Of a stretch of DNA of 64,000 nucleotides, positions 55,999 through 64,000 are shown in pieces. The DNA is taken from contig NZ_CP046956.1 of NCBI RefSeq assembly GCF_017792025.1, forward strand, positions 2,356,001 through 2,420,000, read 5' to 3'. The notes under the pieces are model-generated. The model did not search any database and had not been told where the DNA came from. It worked only from the letters and a program-made list of their open reading frames with translations. Every line of letters begins with the position of its first letter. The first letter of the stretch is position 1. The stretch is from Sediminibacillus dalangtanensis (GTDB lineage: Bacteria > Bacillota > Bacilli > Bacillales > Amphibacillaceae). Position numbers and translations under genes: made by a program.

Positions 55999-56440
55999 TT
56001 TCACCTTGCTGCTCCTTCCAATTGATTGTCGTTTCCATTTGAGCTTCCAGTTTGGAAGAACCAGATTGATAGACTTTCACCGTTATATTGCCAAGACTAC
56101 TGTTCTCAAGTAATGGTTTTAACTCTATTTTCACCTCATAACCATCCGACACATCCGTGTACTTCCCACCGCCTGCTCCACCTCCATACTGGTCGGCCAG
56201 TTTATTTTTGCATTCTGTGTAACCTGTACAACTGACACTTATGTGATAAATTTCTTCCATGTACCTTTCGGCCACGTAGGTAGCTGTAACAATTGATCCG
56301 GCATTTTTATTGGTCTTGGCAGCCTGAGCAAAAAAAGCGAAAAAAGTGGTAATGAGGATGGATAATATCGCAATGGACACAACCACTTCAATAAGTGTCA
56401 GTCCGTTTTCATTCTTCGTAAGCCACTCCCTTATTTTCAT
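55988..56440 (-). CDS. Minor prepilin, PilV/GspI-like
   Basis: A 150-aa class III prepilin. Leader MKIREWLTKNENG is cut before LTLIEVVVSIAILSILITTF (Glu +5). AERYMEEIYHI follows, as in GspI/PilV, where a conserved EE-rich helix sits after the membrane helix. Cysteines in SVSCTGYTECKNK could form a disulphide. The ATG at 56440 has AAGGGG upstream. First gene of the pilus cluster; no strong promoter was seen before it. Confidence 0.85.
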   Translation of the reverse strand: MKIREWLTKNENGLTLIEVVVSIAILSILITTFFAFFAQAAKTNKNAGSIVTATYVAERYMEEIYHISVSCTGYTECKNKLADQYGGGAGGGKYTDVSDGYEVKIELKPLLENSSLGNITVKVYQSGSSKLEAQMETTINWKEQQGENDQ

Positions 56441-56511
56441 AAACAAATCCCCTTATTCCTTGCGGTTTAATTCCTTATCACCACTATCAATCTTTGATGG
56501 ACAGCTGCCAT

Positions 56512-56530
56512 AAAAAAGCCGCAGCCGGCT
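56512..56530 (-). terminator. Terminator after the GGDEF gene
   Basis: On the minus strand AGCCG, GCTG and CGGCT form a short GC-rich stem followed by six T. It separates the GGDEF gene from the pilus cluster, so the two may be transcribed separately. Confidence 0.7.
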
Positions 56531-56563
56531 ATTGGCAGCAGCAGATTAGTAAAAGAAGAATCT

Positions 56564-58285
56564 CTATTTCTCGTAAACAGCCACCCGGTTTCGGCCCTTC
56601 TGTTTTGCCCCTACGTACATTGCCCTGTCTGCATGGCGGATGAGTTCCATCGGTTCTTCACATTCATCAGGATAAGAAGCAATACCGATACTTGCAGTCA
56701 GGGATACTTTGATCGTTTCTTCCCCATCCATTATGTGATCAGAAAGGTAAAAAGGATCTTCCGATATCGACTTACGAATGACTTCTGCCAGGAACAATGC
56801 TGCCGACTTATTGGCTTTTGGAAGAAAAACAATAAATTCCTCTCCACCGTACCGGGCAGTGATTCCTTTCTGGCCGACTATCCTTGTAAGTCTGGAAGCA
56901 AGTTCCCGCAATATTTCATTTCCGCTTTGATGGCCGTATGTATCGTTGAATGCTTTGAAATGATCGAGATCCAGCAAAATCAAAGAGGACGGCTCTGTGA
57001 TACTTTCCGGCCGCTGATTGGCAAAGTACATATGCAAATAGTCCTCAAAATAACGGAAGTTGTACAAACGGGTAAGAGCGTCCCGCTCACTTCTCATTTT
57101 TGTCTCTTCGTAATTTTTCGCATTTTGCAGCGATACAGCCAAGTAATTTGTCAGGATCGAAAGCATCATAAACTGAGATTTTTCAAATGCCCGTTTTTGT
57201 TTGGAAATCAGTGTAATGACGCCGACAACCTTATTATCCCTTTCCAGAGGTACAGACATCAAGCTTTCCCCCGGCATTTCTAAATGTTTGGCAACCATAC
57301 CTGCCCACTGACTTCTCCGGTGATAATGCACACCTTGTTTACTGGCCCAAACACGGCCGCTTACTGCTTCCTTTCGATAGAGACGATCATATTCAGGGAA
57401 ATCCATGCGTCTTTCCTTGTCGATAAAGCGGACAAGGCGCATGCTCGAACTATCTTCCACCTCATAGACCATCGTATAGTCTACAGGCAGTAGCTCATGA
57501 ATTTGCTCGTTGAAAAGATCGATGACTTCATTCACTTCCATTTGCGCTGTCAGCCGGTGACCGATTTCGCTCGTTTTTTGCAAATGATAGTTTATCTTCT
57601 GGCTGGAATGAAACATACGTAAAATATAGCTAATACTTAATAACGGGAATCCGATAAACAGTATTGCGGTCGTCCCGTTTTGTACAAACAGCAAATGTAG
57701 GATCAGTCCGATCGGAATGACCAAAATCAGTGTATATGCCTCCCAAATAAGCCCCCTGTCAAAAAAAGGAGCCTTTATGCCGTAAACAAATCGCTTGATC
57801 AGACGTAGAGAGAACTGATTGGTGAAAAAAGCGGTTAAAACATACCCGATAATTGGCAGGGCGTTTTGCGGATCTTCCAACACACCCTCTCCATTGCTTC
57901 CGCCCAACAACCAGTAGACCAAAGCAGATACAATCGAAATGATTAAAAACATGAATAGATTCATAGGAATACGAAACCATTCGGCTCGTTTCAACCGGAT
58001 ACCGGCCAAAAGACAAAGGATGGAAAACTGCGTTAGAATGACTTCGATGAAAAGACCGTAGTATAAAAACACAGCCAAACTAAGCCCATTGACGAAAAAG
58101 ATAGGCGTTTGATTGATGATAATCGGAAACAGGGCGACACTGCACATCAGCAAACCGAATAATACTAAGTCATACCAGTTGACCGGGATATCAGGGTTCC
58201 ATTGCTGATAACTCAACCAGGTAAGTGATGGCCAAAGAATGAGCCATGTAACCAAGAGAAAAATTTTTTTATTTTTGCTTACCAT
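56564..58285 (-). CDS. Membrane GAF-GGDEF diguanylate cyclase
   Basis: A 573-aa protein with about six to seven N-terminal membrane helices (1-215), a GAF-like domain (about 235-380, with RRSQWAGMVAKHLEMPGESL) and a C-terminal GGDEF domain (about 405-570). The active-site motif is GGEEF (in ARYGGEEFIVFLPKAN), with SSLILLDLDHFKAFNDTYGH upstream, so c-di-GMP synthesis is expected. The usual inhibitory RxxD site five residues before GGEEF reads GQKG instead, suggesting no product inhibition. ATG at 58285 follows GGGGAG. It sits directly upstream of the pilus genes and of PilB with MshEN motifs. Confidence 0.93.
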   Translation of the reverse strand: MVSKNKKIFLLVTWLILWPSLTWLSYQQWNPDIPVNWYDLVLFGLLMCSVALFPIIINQTPIFFVNGLSLAVFLYYGLFIEVILTQFSILCLLAGIRLKRAEWFRIPMNLFMFLIISIVSALVYWLLGGSNGEGVLEDPQNALPIIGYVLTAFFTNQFSLRLIKRFVYGIKAPFFDRGLIWEAYTLILVIPIGLILHLLFVQNGTTAILFIGFPLLSISYILRMFHSSQKINYHLQKTSEIGHRLTAQMEVNEVIDLFNEQIHELLPVDYTMVYEVEDSSSMRLVRFIDKERRMDFPEYDRLYRKEAVSGRVWASKQGVHYHRRSQWAGMVAKHLEMPGESLMSVPLERDNKVVGVITLISKQKRAFEKSQFMMLSILTNYLAVSLQNAKNYEETKMRSERDALTRLYNFRYFEDYLHMYFANQRPESITEPSSLILLDLDHFKAFNDTYGHQSGNEILRELASRLTRIVGQKGITARYGGEEFIVFLPKANKSAALFLAEVIRKSISEDPFYLSDHIMDGEETIKVSLTASIGIASYPDECEEPMELIRHADRAMYVGAKQKGRNRVAVYEK

Positions 58286-58379
58286 TCTCAGCATCTCCCC
58301 GACTTCTCTATCACTTTCACACCATCATACTTAGGTCTTAAGCCTTATTTAATTTCCTAAATTTAAAATACCACACTTA

Positions 58380-59657
58380 TCAACGTTTAACAAAGAATTT
58401 TCTGACTAATTCTATGAAATATAAGGATCCTGTGATAAATAAAATGGATTCTCCTGTTGATCCCAAGTGATTGCGGATAACATTTTCCCATTTTTCTATT
58501 TTGCTATTTTTCCCTGGATAATGTGTCTGCAAGACTTCTGCGGATGCTGCCCGCTCGTGCGGAAAGCTAGTAAAATGTACACTTTGAAAGTCATTTCCCA
58601 GCTGTGAAAGCATCTTTTGAAGAGGCTTGTCTTTAAACGCTGCAAATAGTAATCGCTTCTTTTTGTCAGAATAAAAGTATTCCACAGTCTGTAAAAAAGC
58701 TGCCAGTCCCTCAGGATTATGAGCCGCATCGATAATGACGGCCGGGTGGTCATGAACTTTTTCAAAACGTCCCGTAATAGCAGCACGTTGCAATCCCTGC
58801 AACACTCTCTTCCACTCCATTGGAAAGCAGTCTTCTAAAAGCTTTACAGCCATAAGAGCCAGCGCTGCATTTTTCACTTGATGTCTGCCTGCCATCGAAA
58901 TGACCGCTTCCTGTGACAAACCGTTGCATTCAAATGTGAATTCCGTGTATTCCGGATGTTCCGCTGTTACATTCGTCACGGTAAAATCCTTGAAGATTTG
59001 GTAAACAGGAGAGCGAAGACCTTTTGCTTTTTTTAAAATAACTGAGGCTGCCTCCTCGGTAACATCTCCCAGCACAAGCGGTACATGCTGCTTGATGATG
59101 CCCGCCTTATGACTGGCAATGGCAGCAATGGTTTCCCCAAGCATCCGCTGATGATCCAAACCAACATTGGTGATGATGGAAAGGATTGGAATAAAACAAT
59201 TGGTGGCATCCTCTAAGCCTCCCATTCCCGTTTCGATTACACTAATTTCTGCATTTTCATCCAGAAAGCAAAAAGCAGCTACGGTTTTGATTTCAAATGC
59301 AGTAGGGGGATTTCCGATGTCATCCAATGCTTGAATGGCAGGTAACATACGATTGACCAATCGGACGGACTGGGTGTCTGTCATCTGTTTTCCATCAATT
59401 TCAATTTCCCCTTTTAGTCCCGTGATGTGTGGTGTTGTGTAAGTACCAACCTTCCAGCCGCCACTTCCAAGTATTTCCTTTATGTAAGTAGAAGTTGAAC
59501 CCTTGCCATTCGTCCCTGCAACATGAATCGCACGGATCGTTCGTTCCGGATTGCCCAGCCTTTCCAGTAGAAAGTAGACACGGTCAAGACCAGGTTTTAC
59601 GCCAAGTTGTTTTCTCCCCTCCAAAAACATGTTTACTTCCTGATAATTGCTGAACAT
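58380..59657 (-). CDS. folC: Folylpolyglutamate synthase/dihydrofolate synthase
   Basis: Adds glutamates to folates; 425 aa. The P-loop lies in HVAGTNGKGSTSTYIKEIL (about residues 42-60), the Mg-binding region in SVIETGMGGLEDATNC (about 138-153), TNVGLDHQRMLG follows, and the C-terminal domain has IIDAAHNPEGL. Length is normal. ATG at 59657 is seven bases from GGGGG; the longer frame has no site. In B. subtilis it lies between valS and comC; here three inserted plus-strand genes separate it from valS. Confidence 0.97.
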   Translation of the reverse strand: MFSNYQEVNMFLEGRKQLGVKPGLDRVYFLLERLGNPERTIRAIHVAGTNGKGSTSTYIKEILGSGGWKVGTYTTPHITGLKGEIEIDGKQMTDTQSVRLVNRMLPAIQALDDIGNPPTAFEIKTVAAFCFLDENAEISVIETGMGGLEDATNCFIPILSIITNVGLDHQRMLGETIAAIASHKAGIIKQHVPLVLGDVTEEAASVILKKAKGLRSPVYQIFKDFTVTNVTAEHPEYTEFTFECNGLSQEAVISMAGRHQVKNAALALMAVKLLEDCFPMEWKRVLQGLQRAAITGRFEKVHDHPAVIIDAAHNPEGLAAFLQTVEYFYSDKKKRLLFAAFKDKPLQKMLSQLGNDFQSVHFTSFPHERAASAEVLQTHYPGKNSKIEKWENVIRNHLGSTGESILFITGSLYFIELVRKFFVKR

Positions 59658-59823
59658 GGTAAAACCCCCATATTTTTTCATTCCGCCTATCTTCTTGGAT
59701 ATTTTTGCTTTTCAAATACTTGTAAACTTTTTAAAATATAATATAGCAACGAATGGTATTGCTTGTTTATCGATTCGCATGCTCATTATATACTATCACT
59801 AGCAGACGAAAAAGGAGAATAAC

Positions 59824-60720
59824 ATGGTAAAATATGGATGGGTTGTTTATAATGGACACCTGCCAGGTAATAAATTCAGAGATTTCGCAGAATGGATACA
59901 GGCAGCAGCTAAAGAAAAGAATATACGGCTTGAGTTAATCAAAAACAATGAATTACTCGCTCTACATCAACAGACAGGCGGAACTATTTTTCCGGAATAT
60001 AACAAACGGCCTGATTTTGTCGTGTTTGGCGATAAAGATATACATTTGGCCAAGCAACTGGAACTACTGGACATTCCCGTATTCAACAGCGCACAGGCAA
60101 TCACCCTGTGTGATGACAAAATAGCTACCTATCAAGCCCTGTCAGCCCATCATCTGCCTATTCCGAAAACCATTGCAGGACCAAAAATTTTCCCCAATCC
60201 CAGTGCTTTGGAAACCGCAAGTTTTATTGAAGCCGGAAAAATGCTTGGTTATCCACTTGTTATTAAAGAAGCATTCGGATCATTTGGCGAGCAGGTTTAT
60301 CTGGTAGAGACAGAACAAGGATTGATAGACAAAATAGCAGAACTCCGAGAACGACCGTTTGTTTTACAGGAATTTATTTCTTCCAGTTATGGGACCGATG
60401 TGCGGCTGAATGTGGTCGGGGGTAAAGTGGTCGCTGCAATGAAGCGCACTTCTTCTAATGACTTTCGGGCGAATGTAAGTGCAGGCGGCTCCATGGAAGT
60501 GTATCAACCAACTAAAAAAGAAATAGAATTGGCGGTAGCCGCTTCCCGTGCCGTTGGTACAGACTTTGCCGGTGTTGATCTTCTGTTTGGACCGGAAGAA
60601 ACTCCGCTGGTCTGTGAAGTGAATTCCAATGCCCATATCCGCAATATATTCGATTGTACTCATGTTAACGTAGCGACATATATCATTGATTATATCGTGG
60701 AAAAACTTCAGGAGGGATAA
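59824..60720 (+). CDS. RimK-type ATP-grasp ligase, paralogue 1
   Basis: A 298-aa ATP-grasp enzyme of the RimK/LysX group. The pre-ATP-grasp part shows VVFGDKDIHLAKQLELLDIP and VFNSAQAITLCDDKIATYQA; ATP-binding YPLVIKEAFGSFGEQVYLVE (about residues 140-160), FVLQEFISSSYGTDVRLNVV, the RimK hallmark DFRANVSAGGS (about 215-225) and the metal site CEVNSNAHI (about 262-270) are all intact. It ligates an amino acid or amine to a carboxylate. Ribosome-binding site AAAGGAG. First of a three-gene unit with a second ATP-grasp and a GNAT. Substrate unknown. Confidence 0.88.
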   Translation: MVKYGWVVYNGHLPGNKFRDFAEWIQAAAKEKNIRLELIKNNELLALHQQTGGTIFPEYNKRPDFVVFGDKDIHLAKQLELLDIPVFNSAQAITLCDDKIATYQALSAHHLPIPKTIAGPKIFPNPSALETASFIEAGKMLGYPLVIKEAFGSFGEQVYLVETEQGLIDKIAELRERPFVLQEFISSSYGTDVRLNVVGGKVVAAMKRTSSNDFRANVSAGGSMEVYQPTKKEIELAVAASRAVGTDFAGVDLLFGPEETPLVCEVNSNAHIRNIFDCTHVNVATYIIDYIVEKLQEG

Positions 60721-60721
60721 G

Positions 60722-61588
60722 ATGCAAGTAACCGGCTGGCTGATTTATAAACGGGAAGATGCTGCTGTCAACAAAGCTTATATCGATTGGTTCATCCGAG
60801 AATGTGAAAAACAGGACATCAAGCTTCTCCTCGTCTTTCGGGAAGAGCTGACGATCGGTGTAGTTGCGGGGAAATTGACCGTTAAAACAGCTGATAACAT
60901 AAAATTGCCCGATTTTTGTGTCGTCCGCACCATCGAACCATTACTAAATAAACAGTTCGAAATGCTCGGAATACCAGTATTTAATTCCTCAGAAGTTTCT
61001 TACCTGTGCAACAACAAAGCAGTTACCCATCAAAGATTGACAGCATTGGGCGTTCCGATGGTCGATACCATCTTTTTGCAAAAAAATCTGCTAAGTGAAT
61101 ACTTGCCTGTTCCGGTACCATTCGTCGTGAAAGAAGCCACAGGAAAAGGCGGGCAACAGGTCTACAAAGTACACAATCTCGATGACTGGCTGTCTGTCAG
61201 ACAAAAAATCGAGTCTGCAGATGTCATTATACAGGAATGTGCCGTGCAGCCCGGAAAGGATTTACGCGTGTTTGTCGTCGGGAAGGAAATTGTCGGAGCC
61301 ATCCTTCGCAGTAATGAAAATGATTTTCGGGCCAATTATAAACTTGGCGGAACCGCTGAGTGGTATGAATTGTCTCAAGAAGAAATCCGTTTGATCCGTA
61401 TGATTGTCGATCATTTTCCTTTTTCCCTGGTCGGAATCGACTTTTTATTTTCTAATGCTGGTACCTTGTTATTCAATGAAATAGAAGATGTTGTGGGCAG
61501 CAGAACGTTAAGTAAAGTTAGTGAAATCAATCTTTTAGAAAAATACGTGAAGTTGATCCGACACCAAATTAACAAGGAGGAAGCTTGA
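60722..61588 (+). CDS. RimK-type ATP-grasp ligase, paralogue 2
   Basis: A 288-aa ATP-grasp enzyme, distantly related to the preceding gene. FNSSEVSYLCNNKAVTHQRL, FVVKEATGKGGQQVYKVHN (about residues 138-156), DLRVFVVGKEIVGAILRSN and DFRANYKLGGT parallel paralogue 1, but the metal-binding end reads NEIEDVVGSRTL instead of EVNSN, suggesting a different acceptor or a divergent site. The ATG at 60722 follows AGGAGG and lies one base after the stop of paralogue 1. Overlaps the start of the GNAT gene by one base. Confidence 0.85.
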   Translation: MQVTGWLIYKREDAAVNKAYIDWFIRECEKQDIKLLLVFREELTIGVVAGKLTVKTADNIKLPDFCVVRTIEPLLNKQFEMLGIPVFNSSEVSYLCNNKAVTHQRLTALGVPMVDTIFLQKNLLSEYLPVPVPFVVKEATGKGGQQVYKVHNLDDWLSVRQKIESADVIIQECAVQPGKDLRVFVVGKEIVGAILRSNENDFRANYKLGGTAEWYELSQEEIRLIRMIVDHFPFSLVGIDFLFSNAGTLLFNEIEDVVGSRTLSKVSEINLLEKYVKLIRHQINKEEA

Positions 61589-62097
61589 TGATTCGTATTC
61601 GAAAAGCAGCAACAAGCGATGCCGAAGCAATCGCCAAAGTCAGTGTCGATTCTTGGATATCCACTTATCGTGGTATTGTACCAGAGAAGATATTGAAAAA
61701 AATAACCTACCAGCAGCGCACAGTTGCCTTCAAAAAGCGGCTTGACGATCCGCAACATTATATGTTCGTGGCCGAGACGACAGACGGGCAAATAGTAGGC
61801 TTTGTTAATGGAGGGCCGGAAAGAAGCGGTGATTATCCCTATGAGGGGGAAATTTACAGCCTATACATACTCGATGAATATCATCACCTCCAAATTGGTA
61901 GAAAGCTTGTCCGTGTGATGACCGAACAGTTACTGACTGATGGATATGACTCCTTGCTGGTGTGGGTTCTGGAAGAGAATCCAGCCAAGGGCTTTTACGA
62001 GCATTTAGGGGCAGAACCTGTCGATCGTAAATACCTCGCGGAACTGGAAGCCTTTGAAACAGCATTAGGCTGGACAGCGGTTGACCGGCTTTTGTAA
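61588..62097 (+). CDS. GNAT family N-acetyltransferase
   Basis: A 169-aa GCN5-type acetyltransferase. The N-terminal IRKAATSDAEAIAKVSVDSW and the acetyl-CoA loop EIYSLYILDEYHHLQIGRKL (about residues 90-109) fit the fold, with WVLEENPAKGFYEHLGAEP in the C-terminal core. The usual QxxGxG loop is HLQIGR here. The ATG at 61588 overlaps the stop of the second ATP-grasp gene (TTGATGA) and has AAGGAGG seven bases upstream, so the three genes are coupled. May acetylate the ligase product. Substrate unknown. Confidence 0.87.
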   Translation: MIRIRKAATSDAEAIAKVSVDSWISTYRGIVPEKILKKITYQQRTVAFKKRLDDPQHYMFVAETTDGQIVGFVNGGPERSGDYPYEGEIYSLYILDEYHHLQIGRKLVRVMTEQLLTDGYDSLLVWVLEENPAKGFYEHLGAEPVDRKYLAELEAFETALGWTAVDRLL

Positions 62098-62142
62098 ATA
62101 AGAAAGTCGCTATTTTAATGTCGCTTTTGAACATAAACTATA

Positions 62143-62736
62143 AACTACGCAGTAACTGTAATGGGAAGTTCTATTGCCTATTCAAAAAGCGTGTTAAGCA
62201 ACGCTTCGGTACATATTTCGCTTTCCGCGGGCACGGCTTCAGCTAACTTGGTAAAGAAAACCGCTTTACCAAGTGGATCTTCAGCTCGCGCTTTTCCCGC
62301 AGGAATCTGTGTATGCTCCCTGCGCTAAGAAGCATGCTGATTATGGCTAGCTTAGAAACTTTTTCCTTGAAACCCAACAAGACTTTTTAAAAATCAGGAA
62401 ACGCGTTCTTTTCTTCCTAAAGAATAGTTGGGGTTCCGTCTTTTCTCCTTCTCTTGAATTTTCTGCTGATTTTCCTAGCTACATGCAGCACCAAGTGATG
62501 CAAGAGAAAAATGTCTCGTACACTCGTTTAGAAACCGGAAGCTGTTCCCAGCGAAGGAAATACCCGAAGACTCCTGCAGGAGGAAAGGCCTCGGTGAGAT
62601 CCCGCAGAGCGTTAGCTCAAGGAAGCTCACCAGCCGCCCGCGGAAAGCGCAGGGTAATTCCGCAGCGCCGTAGGAAGTTAGAAATACGCATACAAAATAT
62701 GTGGCAGTTTATATCAAATACGCAACAAAGTATGTA
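62143..62736 (+). repeat. Repeat family B, long copy
   Basis: About 590 bases of GC-rich non-coding sequence. Its first 63 bases and last roughly 110 bases match the two halves of the shorter copy at 27751-27928. Inside, CGCTTTCCGCGGG (62219-62231) and CCCGCGGAAAGCG (62637-62649) are perfect inverted copies, and ACTTGGTAAAG/CTTTACCAAGT (62246-62274) forms a hairpin. No transposase or other reading frame was found. Confidence 0.65.
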
Positions 62737-62849
62737 AAAAGAAGTAAAGACCACCTTTTGTCTTCCCGATAAAAAAGACTCGCAAATCGTTAAGCCGGTG
62801 GTAATGCCTACGTTGGAAACTTATCTGCTATGATGAATTTCAACCACGC

Positions 62850-62889
62850 AAAAAACACAGGGGGTCATGCAAACACCCCTGTGTTTTTT
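62850..62889 (-). terminator. Terminator after valS
   Basis: On the minus strand AAAAAACACAGGGGTG and the facing CCCCCTGTGTTTTTT form a strong stem with a T-run, just after the valS stop. Confidence 0.93.
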
Positions 62890-62896
62890 ACTTTTA

Positions 62897-64000
62897 TCAA
62901 GATTGCAGTTCATCAAGTCTAGCCTGCACCTTTGCACGCTTCTCCAAATAATCTGCCTGTTTTTGTTTTTCTTCCTCAACTACACTTGCTGGCGCCTTGC
63001 TGACAAAACCTTGATTCGAAAGTTTCTTTTCAACTCGCTCTACTTCTTTATTCCATTTCTCGAGATCTTTTTTTAGTCGCTCGATTTCTTTGTCGATATC
63101 GATCAAACCTTCAAGCGGGAGGAATAATTCTGCTCCTGTTACTACAGCGGACATTGCTTTTTCAGGTGCATCGATGTTGTCCGCAATTTCCAATTTGCTC
63201 GTATTACAGAAGCGTTCTAAATAATGACGGTTTTTCTCCAGGTTTTCAGCTATAGGCTGGTTTTCCGTTTGAATAAGCAATTGTACTTGTTTCGACATCG
63301 GTGTATCGACCTCAGCCCGTATATTTCTTACAGAGCGGATGATGGCAACCAGCTGTTGCATTTCCTGGGCAGCTTCTTCATTATGAAGTTCCCTTCTAAC
63401 AACCGGCCAGGCAGCTCTCGTAATCGATTCTCCTTCATGAGGCAAGTGTTGCCATATTTCCTCGGTAATAAACGGCATAAACGGATGCAGCATTCTCATT
63501 GTTTGATCAAGTACATATGCAAGGACCGATCTTGTCGTATGTTTCGCTTGTTCATCTTCTCCATACAGTGGCAGCTTCGCCATTTCAATATACCAGTCAC
63601 ATAACTCATCCCAGATAAAATTATATAGCTGGCGTCCAGCCTCACCAAATTCATATTTATCCGCGTTTTTGGTTACTTGTTCGATGGTTTGATTCAAACG
63701 GGTGAGAATCCATTCATCAGCAACCGACTTCTCTCCGGTCAAGTCGATTTGATCATAACGTAAGTCCCCCATGTTCATCAAAGCAAACCGGGAAGCATTC
63801 CAAATCTTGTTGGCAAAATTCCAAGTAGACTCTACTTTTTCCCATTGGAACCGTAAATCCTGGCCAGGAGTTGTACCAGTCAACAAGAAATAGCGAAGGG
63901 AGTCTGCACCATATTTATCGATCACATCCATCGGATCGACACCATTTCCAAGTGATTTACTCATTTTTCTACCGTCAGCCGCACGAACAAGACCATGGAT
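62897..64000 (-). CDS. valS: Valyl-tRNA synthetase, C-terminal part (cut by window edge)
   Basis: The C-terminal 367 codons of ValRS, open at the window edge. The first visible residues [20 protein letters not shown] contain the KMSKS catalytic loop; the Rossmann core and HIGH motif lie outside. The anticodon-binding helical domain ([20 protein letters not shown] and [19 protein letters not shown]) and the C-terminal coiled-coil tRNA arm ([20 protein letters not shown], ending in QARLDELQS) complete it. Its position beyond folC matches B. subtilis apart from the inserted cassette and repeats. Confidence 0.97.
   Translation of the reverse strand: MHGLVRAADGRKMSKSLGNGVDPMDVIDKYGADSLRYFLLTGTTPGQDLRFQWEKVESTWNFANKIWNASRFALMNMGDLRYDQIDLTGEKSVADEWILTRLNQTIEQVTKNADKYEFGEAGRQLYNFIWDELCDWYIEMAKLPLYGEDEQAKHTTRSVLAYVLDQTMRMLHPFMPFITEEIWQHLPHEGESITRAAWPVVRRELHNEEAAQEMQQLVAIIRSVRNIRAEVDTPMSKQVQLLIQTENQPIAENLEKNRHYLERFCNTSKLEIADNIDAPEKAMSAVVTGAELFLPLEGLIDIDKEIERLKKDLEKWNKEVERVEKKLSNQGFVSKAPASVVEEEKQKQADYLEKRAKVQARLDELQS

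Noticed and set aside
58295..58379. Possible promoter TTAAAT-17-TATGAT ahead of the GGDEF gene
   Set aside because: The -10 is fair but the -35 matches only half the consensus, so it was not listed as a feature.
62483..62737. 84-codon frame in the long family B repeat
   Set aside because: Arg/Ser-rich translation of GC-rich repeat, not conserved in the short copy, no ribosome-binding site.

Overview
The window is chromosomal DNA from a spore-forming Bacillaceae bacterium. Its gene order closely follows, from memory, the Bacillus subtilis valS-folC-maf-mreBCD-minCD-spoIVF-rplU-obg-pheA-safA-ruvAB-queA-tgt-secDF-recJ-relA-hisS-aspS-rarA segment. The sporulation genes (rsfA, spoVB, bofC, coxA, safA, spo0B, spoIVFA/FB, spoIIB), the cleavable L27 with its Prp protease, and the T-box, 6S RNA and L21-leader RNAs all support a Bacillales genome. 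A Virgibacillus/Oceanobacillus/Lentibacillus-type genus is likely, but the sequence alone does not fix it.

Layout. 1-2.5 kb (+): rarA, then rsfA behind a sigma-F-like promoter. 2.5-6.8 kb (-): 6S RNA, aspS, hisS, two dispersed repeats and a T-box leader with its own promoter. 6.7-16.5 kb (-): yrzK-like small protein, dtd, relA, apt, recJ, a LapA-domain protein, secDF, comN. 16.7-21.1 kb: spoVB (+), a YetF-family protein and an ion transporter (-), a small membrane protein (+). 21.6-26.7 kb (-): yajC, tgt, queA, a DUF2905 protein, ruvB, ruvA behind a LexA-type box, bofC. 26.8-35 kb (-): yebC, a coxA-like lipoprotein, nadE, a kinase-fold protein, safA, pheA, pheB, obg, spo0B. 35.3-45.5 kb (-): rpmA, prp, rplU, RNase G, spoIVFB/FA, minD/C, mreD/C/B, radC, maf. 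45.7-58.3 kb (-): spoIIB, a complete type IV pilus locus, a GGDEF protein. 58.4-64 kb: folC (-), an inserted three-gene (+) cassette of two ATP-grasp ligases and an acetyltransferase, a repeat-rich gap, and the 3' part of valS (-).

How the genes work together. Most of the window is housekeeping: translation and tRNA modification (aspS, hisS, valS, dtd, tgt, queA, L21/L27/Prp), recombination and repair (rarA, recJ, ruvAB, radC), Sec export, cell shape and division (mreBCD, minCD), stringent response and sporulation. The accessory content stands out. Where B. subtilis has only comC between spoIIB and folC, this genome has a pilus machine with PilM/N/O, PilB, PilT, PilC, a major pilin, minor pilins, a prepilin peptidase and a large repeat-rich PilX-like protein. 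PilB has MshEN-type N-terminal motifs, and a membrane GAF-GGDEF diguanylate cyclase lies next door, so a local c-di-GMP-to-pilus circuit is a reasonable hypothesis.

Two dispersed repeat families fill the non-coding gaps. Family A (about 170 bp, four copies) carries a perfect DnaA-box 9-mer in three copies. Two copies sit inside the hisS leader between the T-box terminator and the start codon. Family B is a longer, degenerate GC-rich element, with an apparently full copy near 62.1-62.7 kb and an internally deleted copy near 27.8 kb. No tRNA, rRNA, CRISPR array, intact insertion sequence or prophage was seen.
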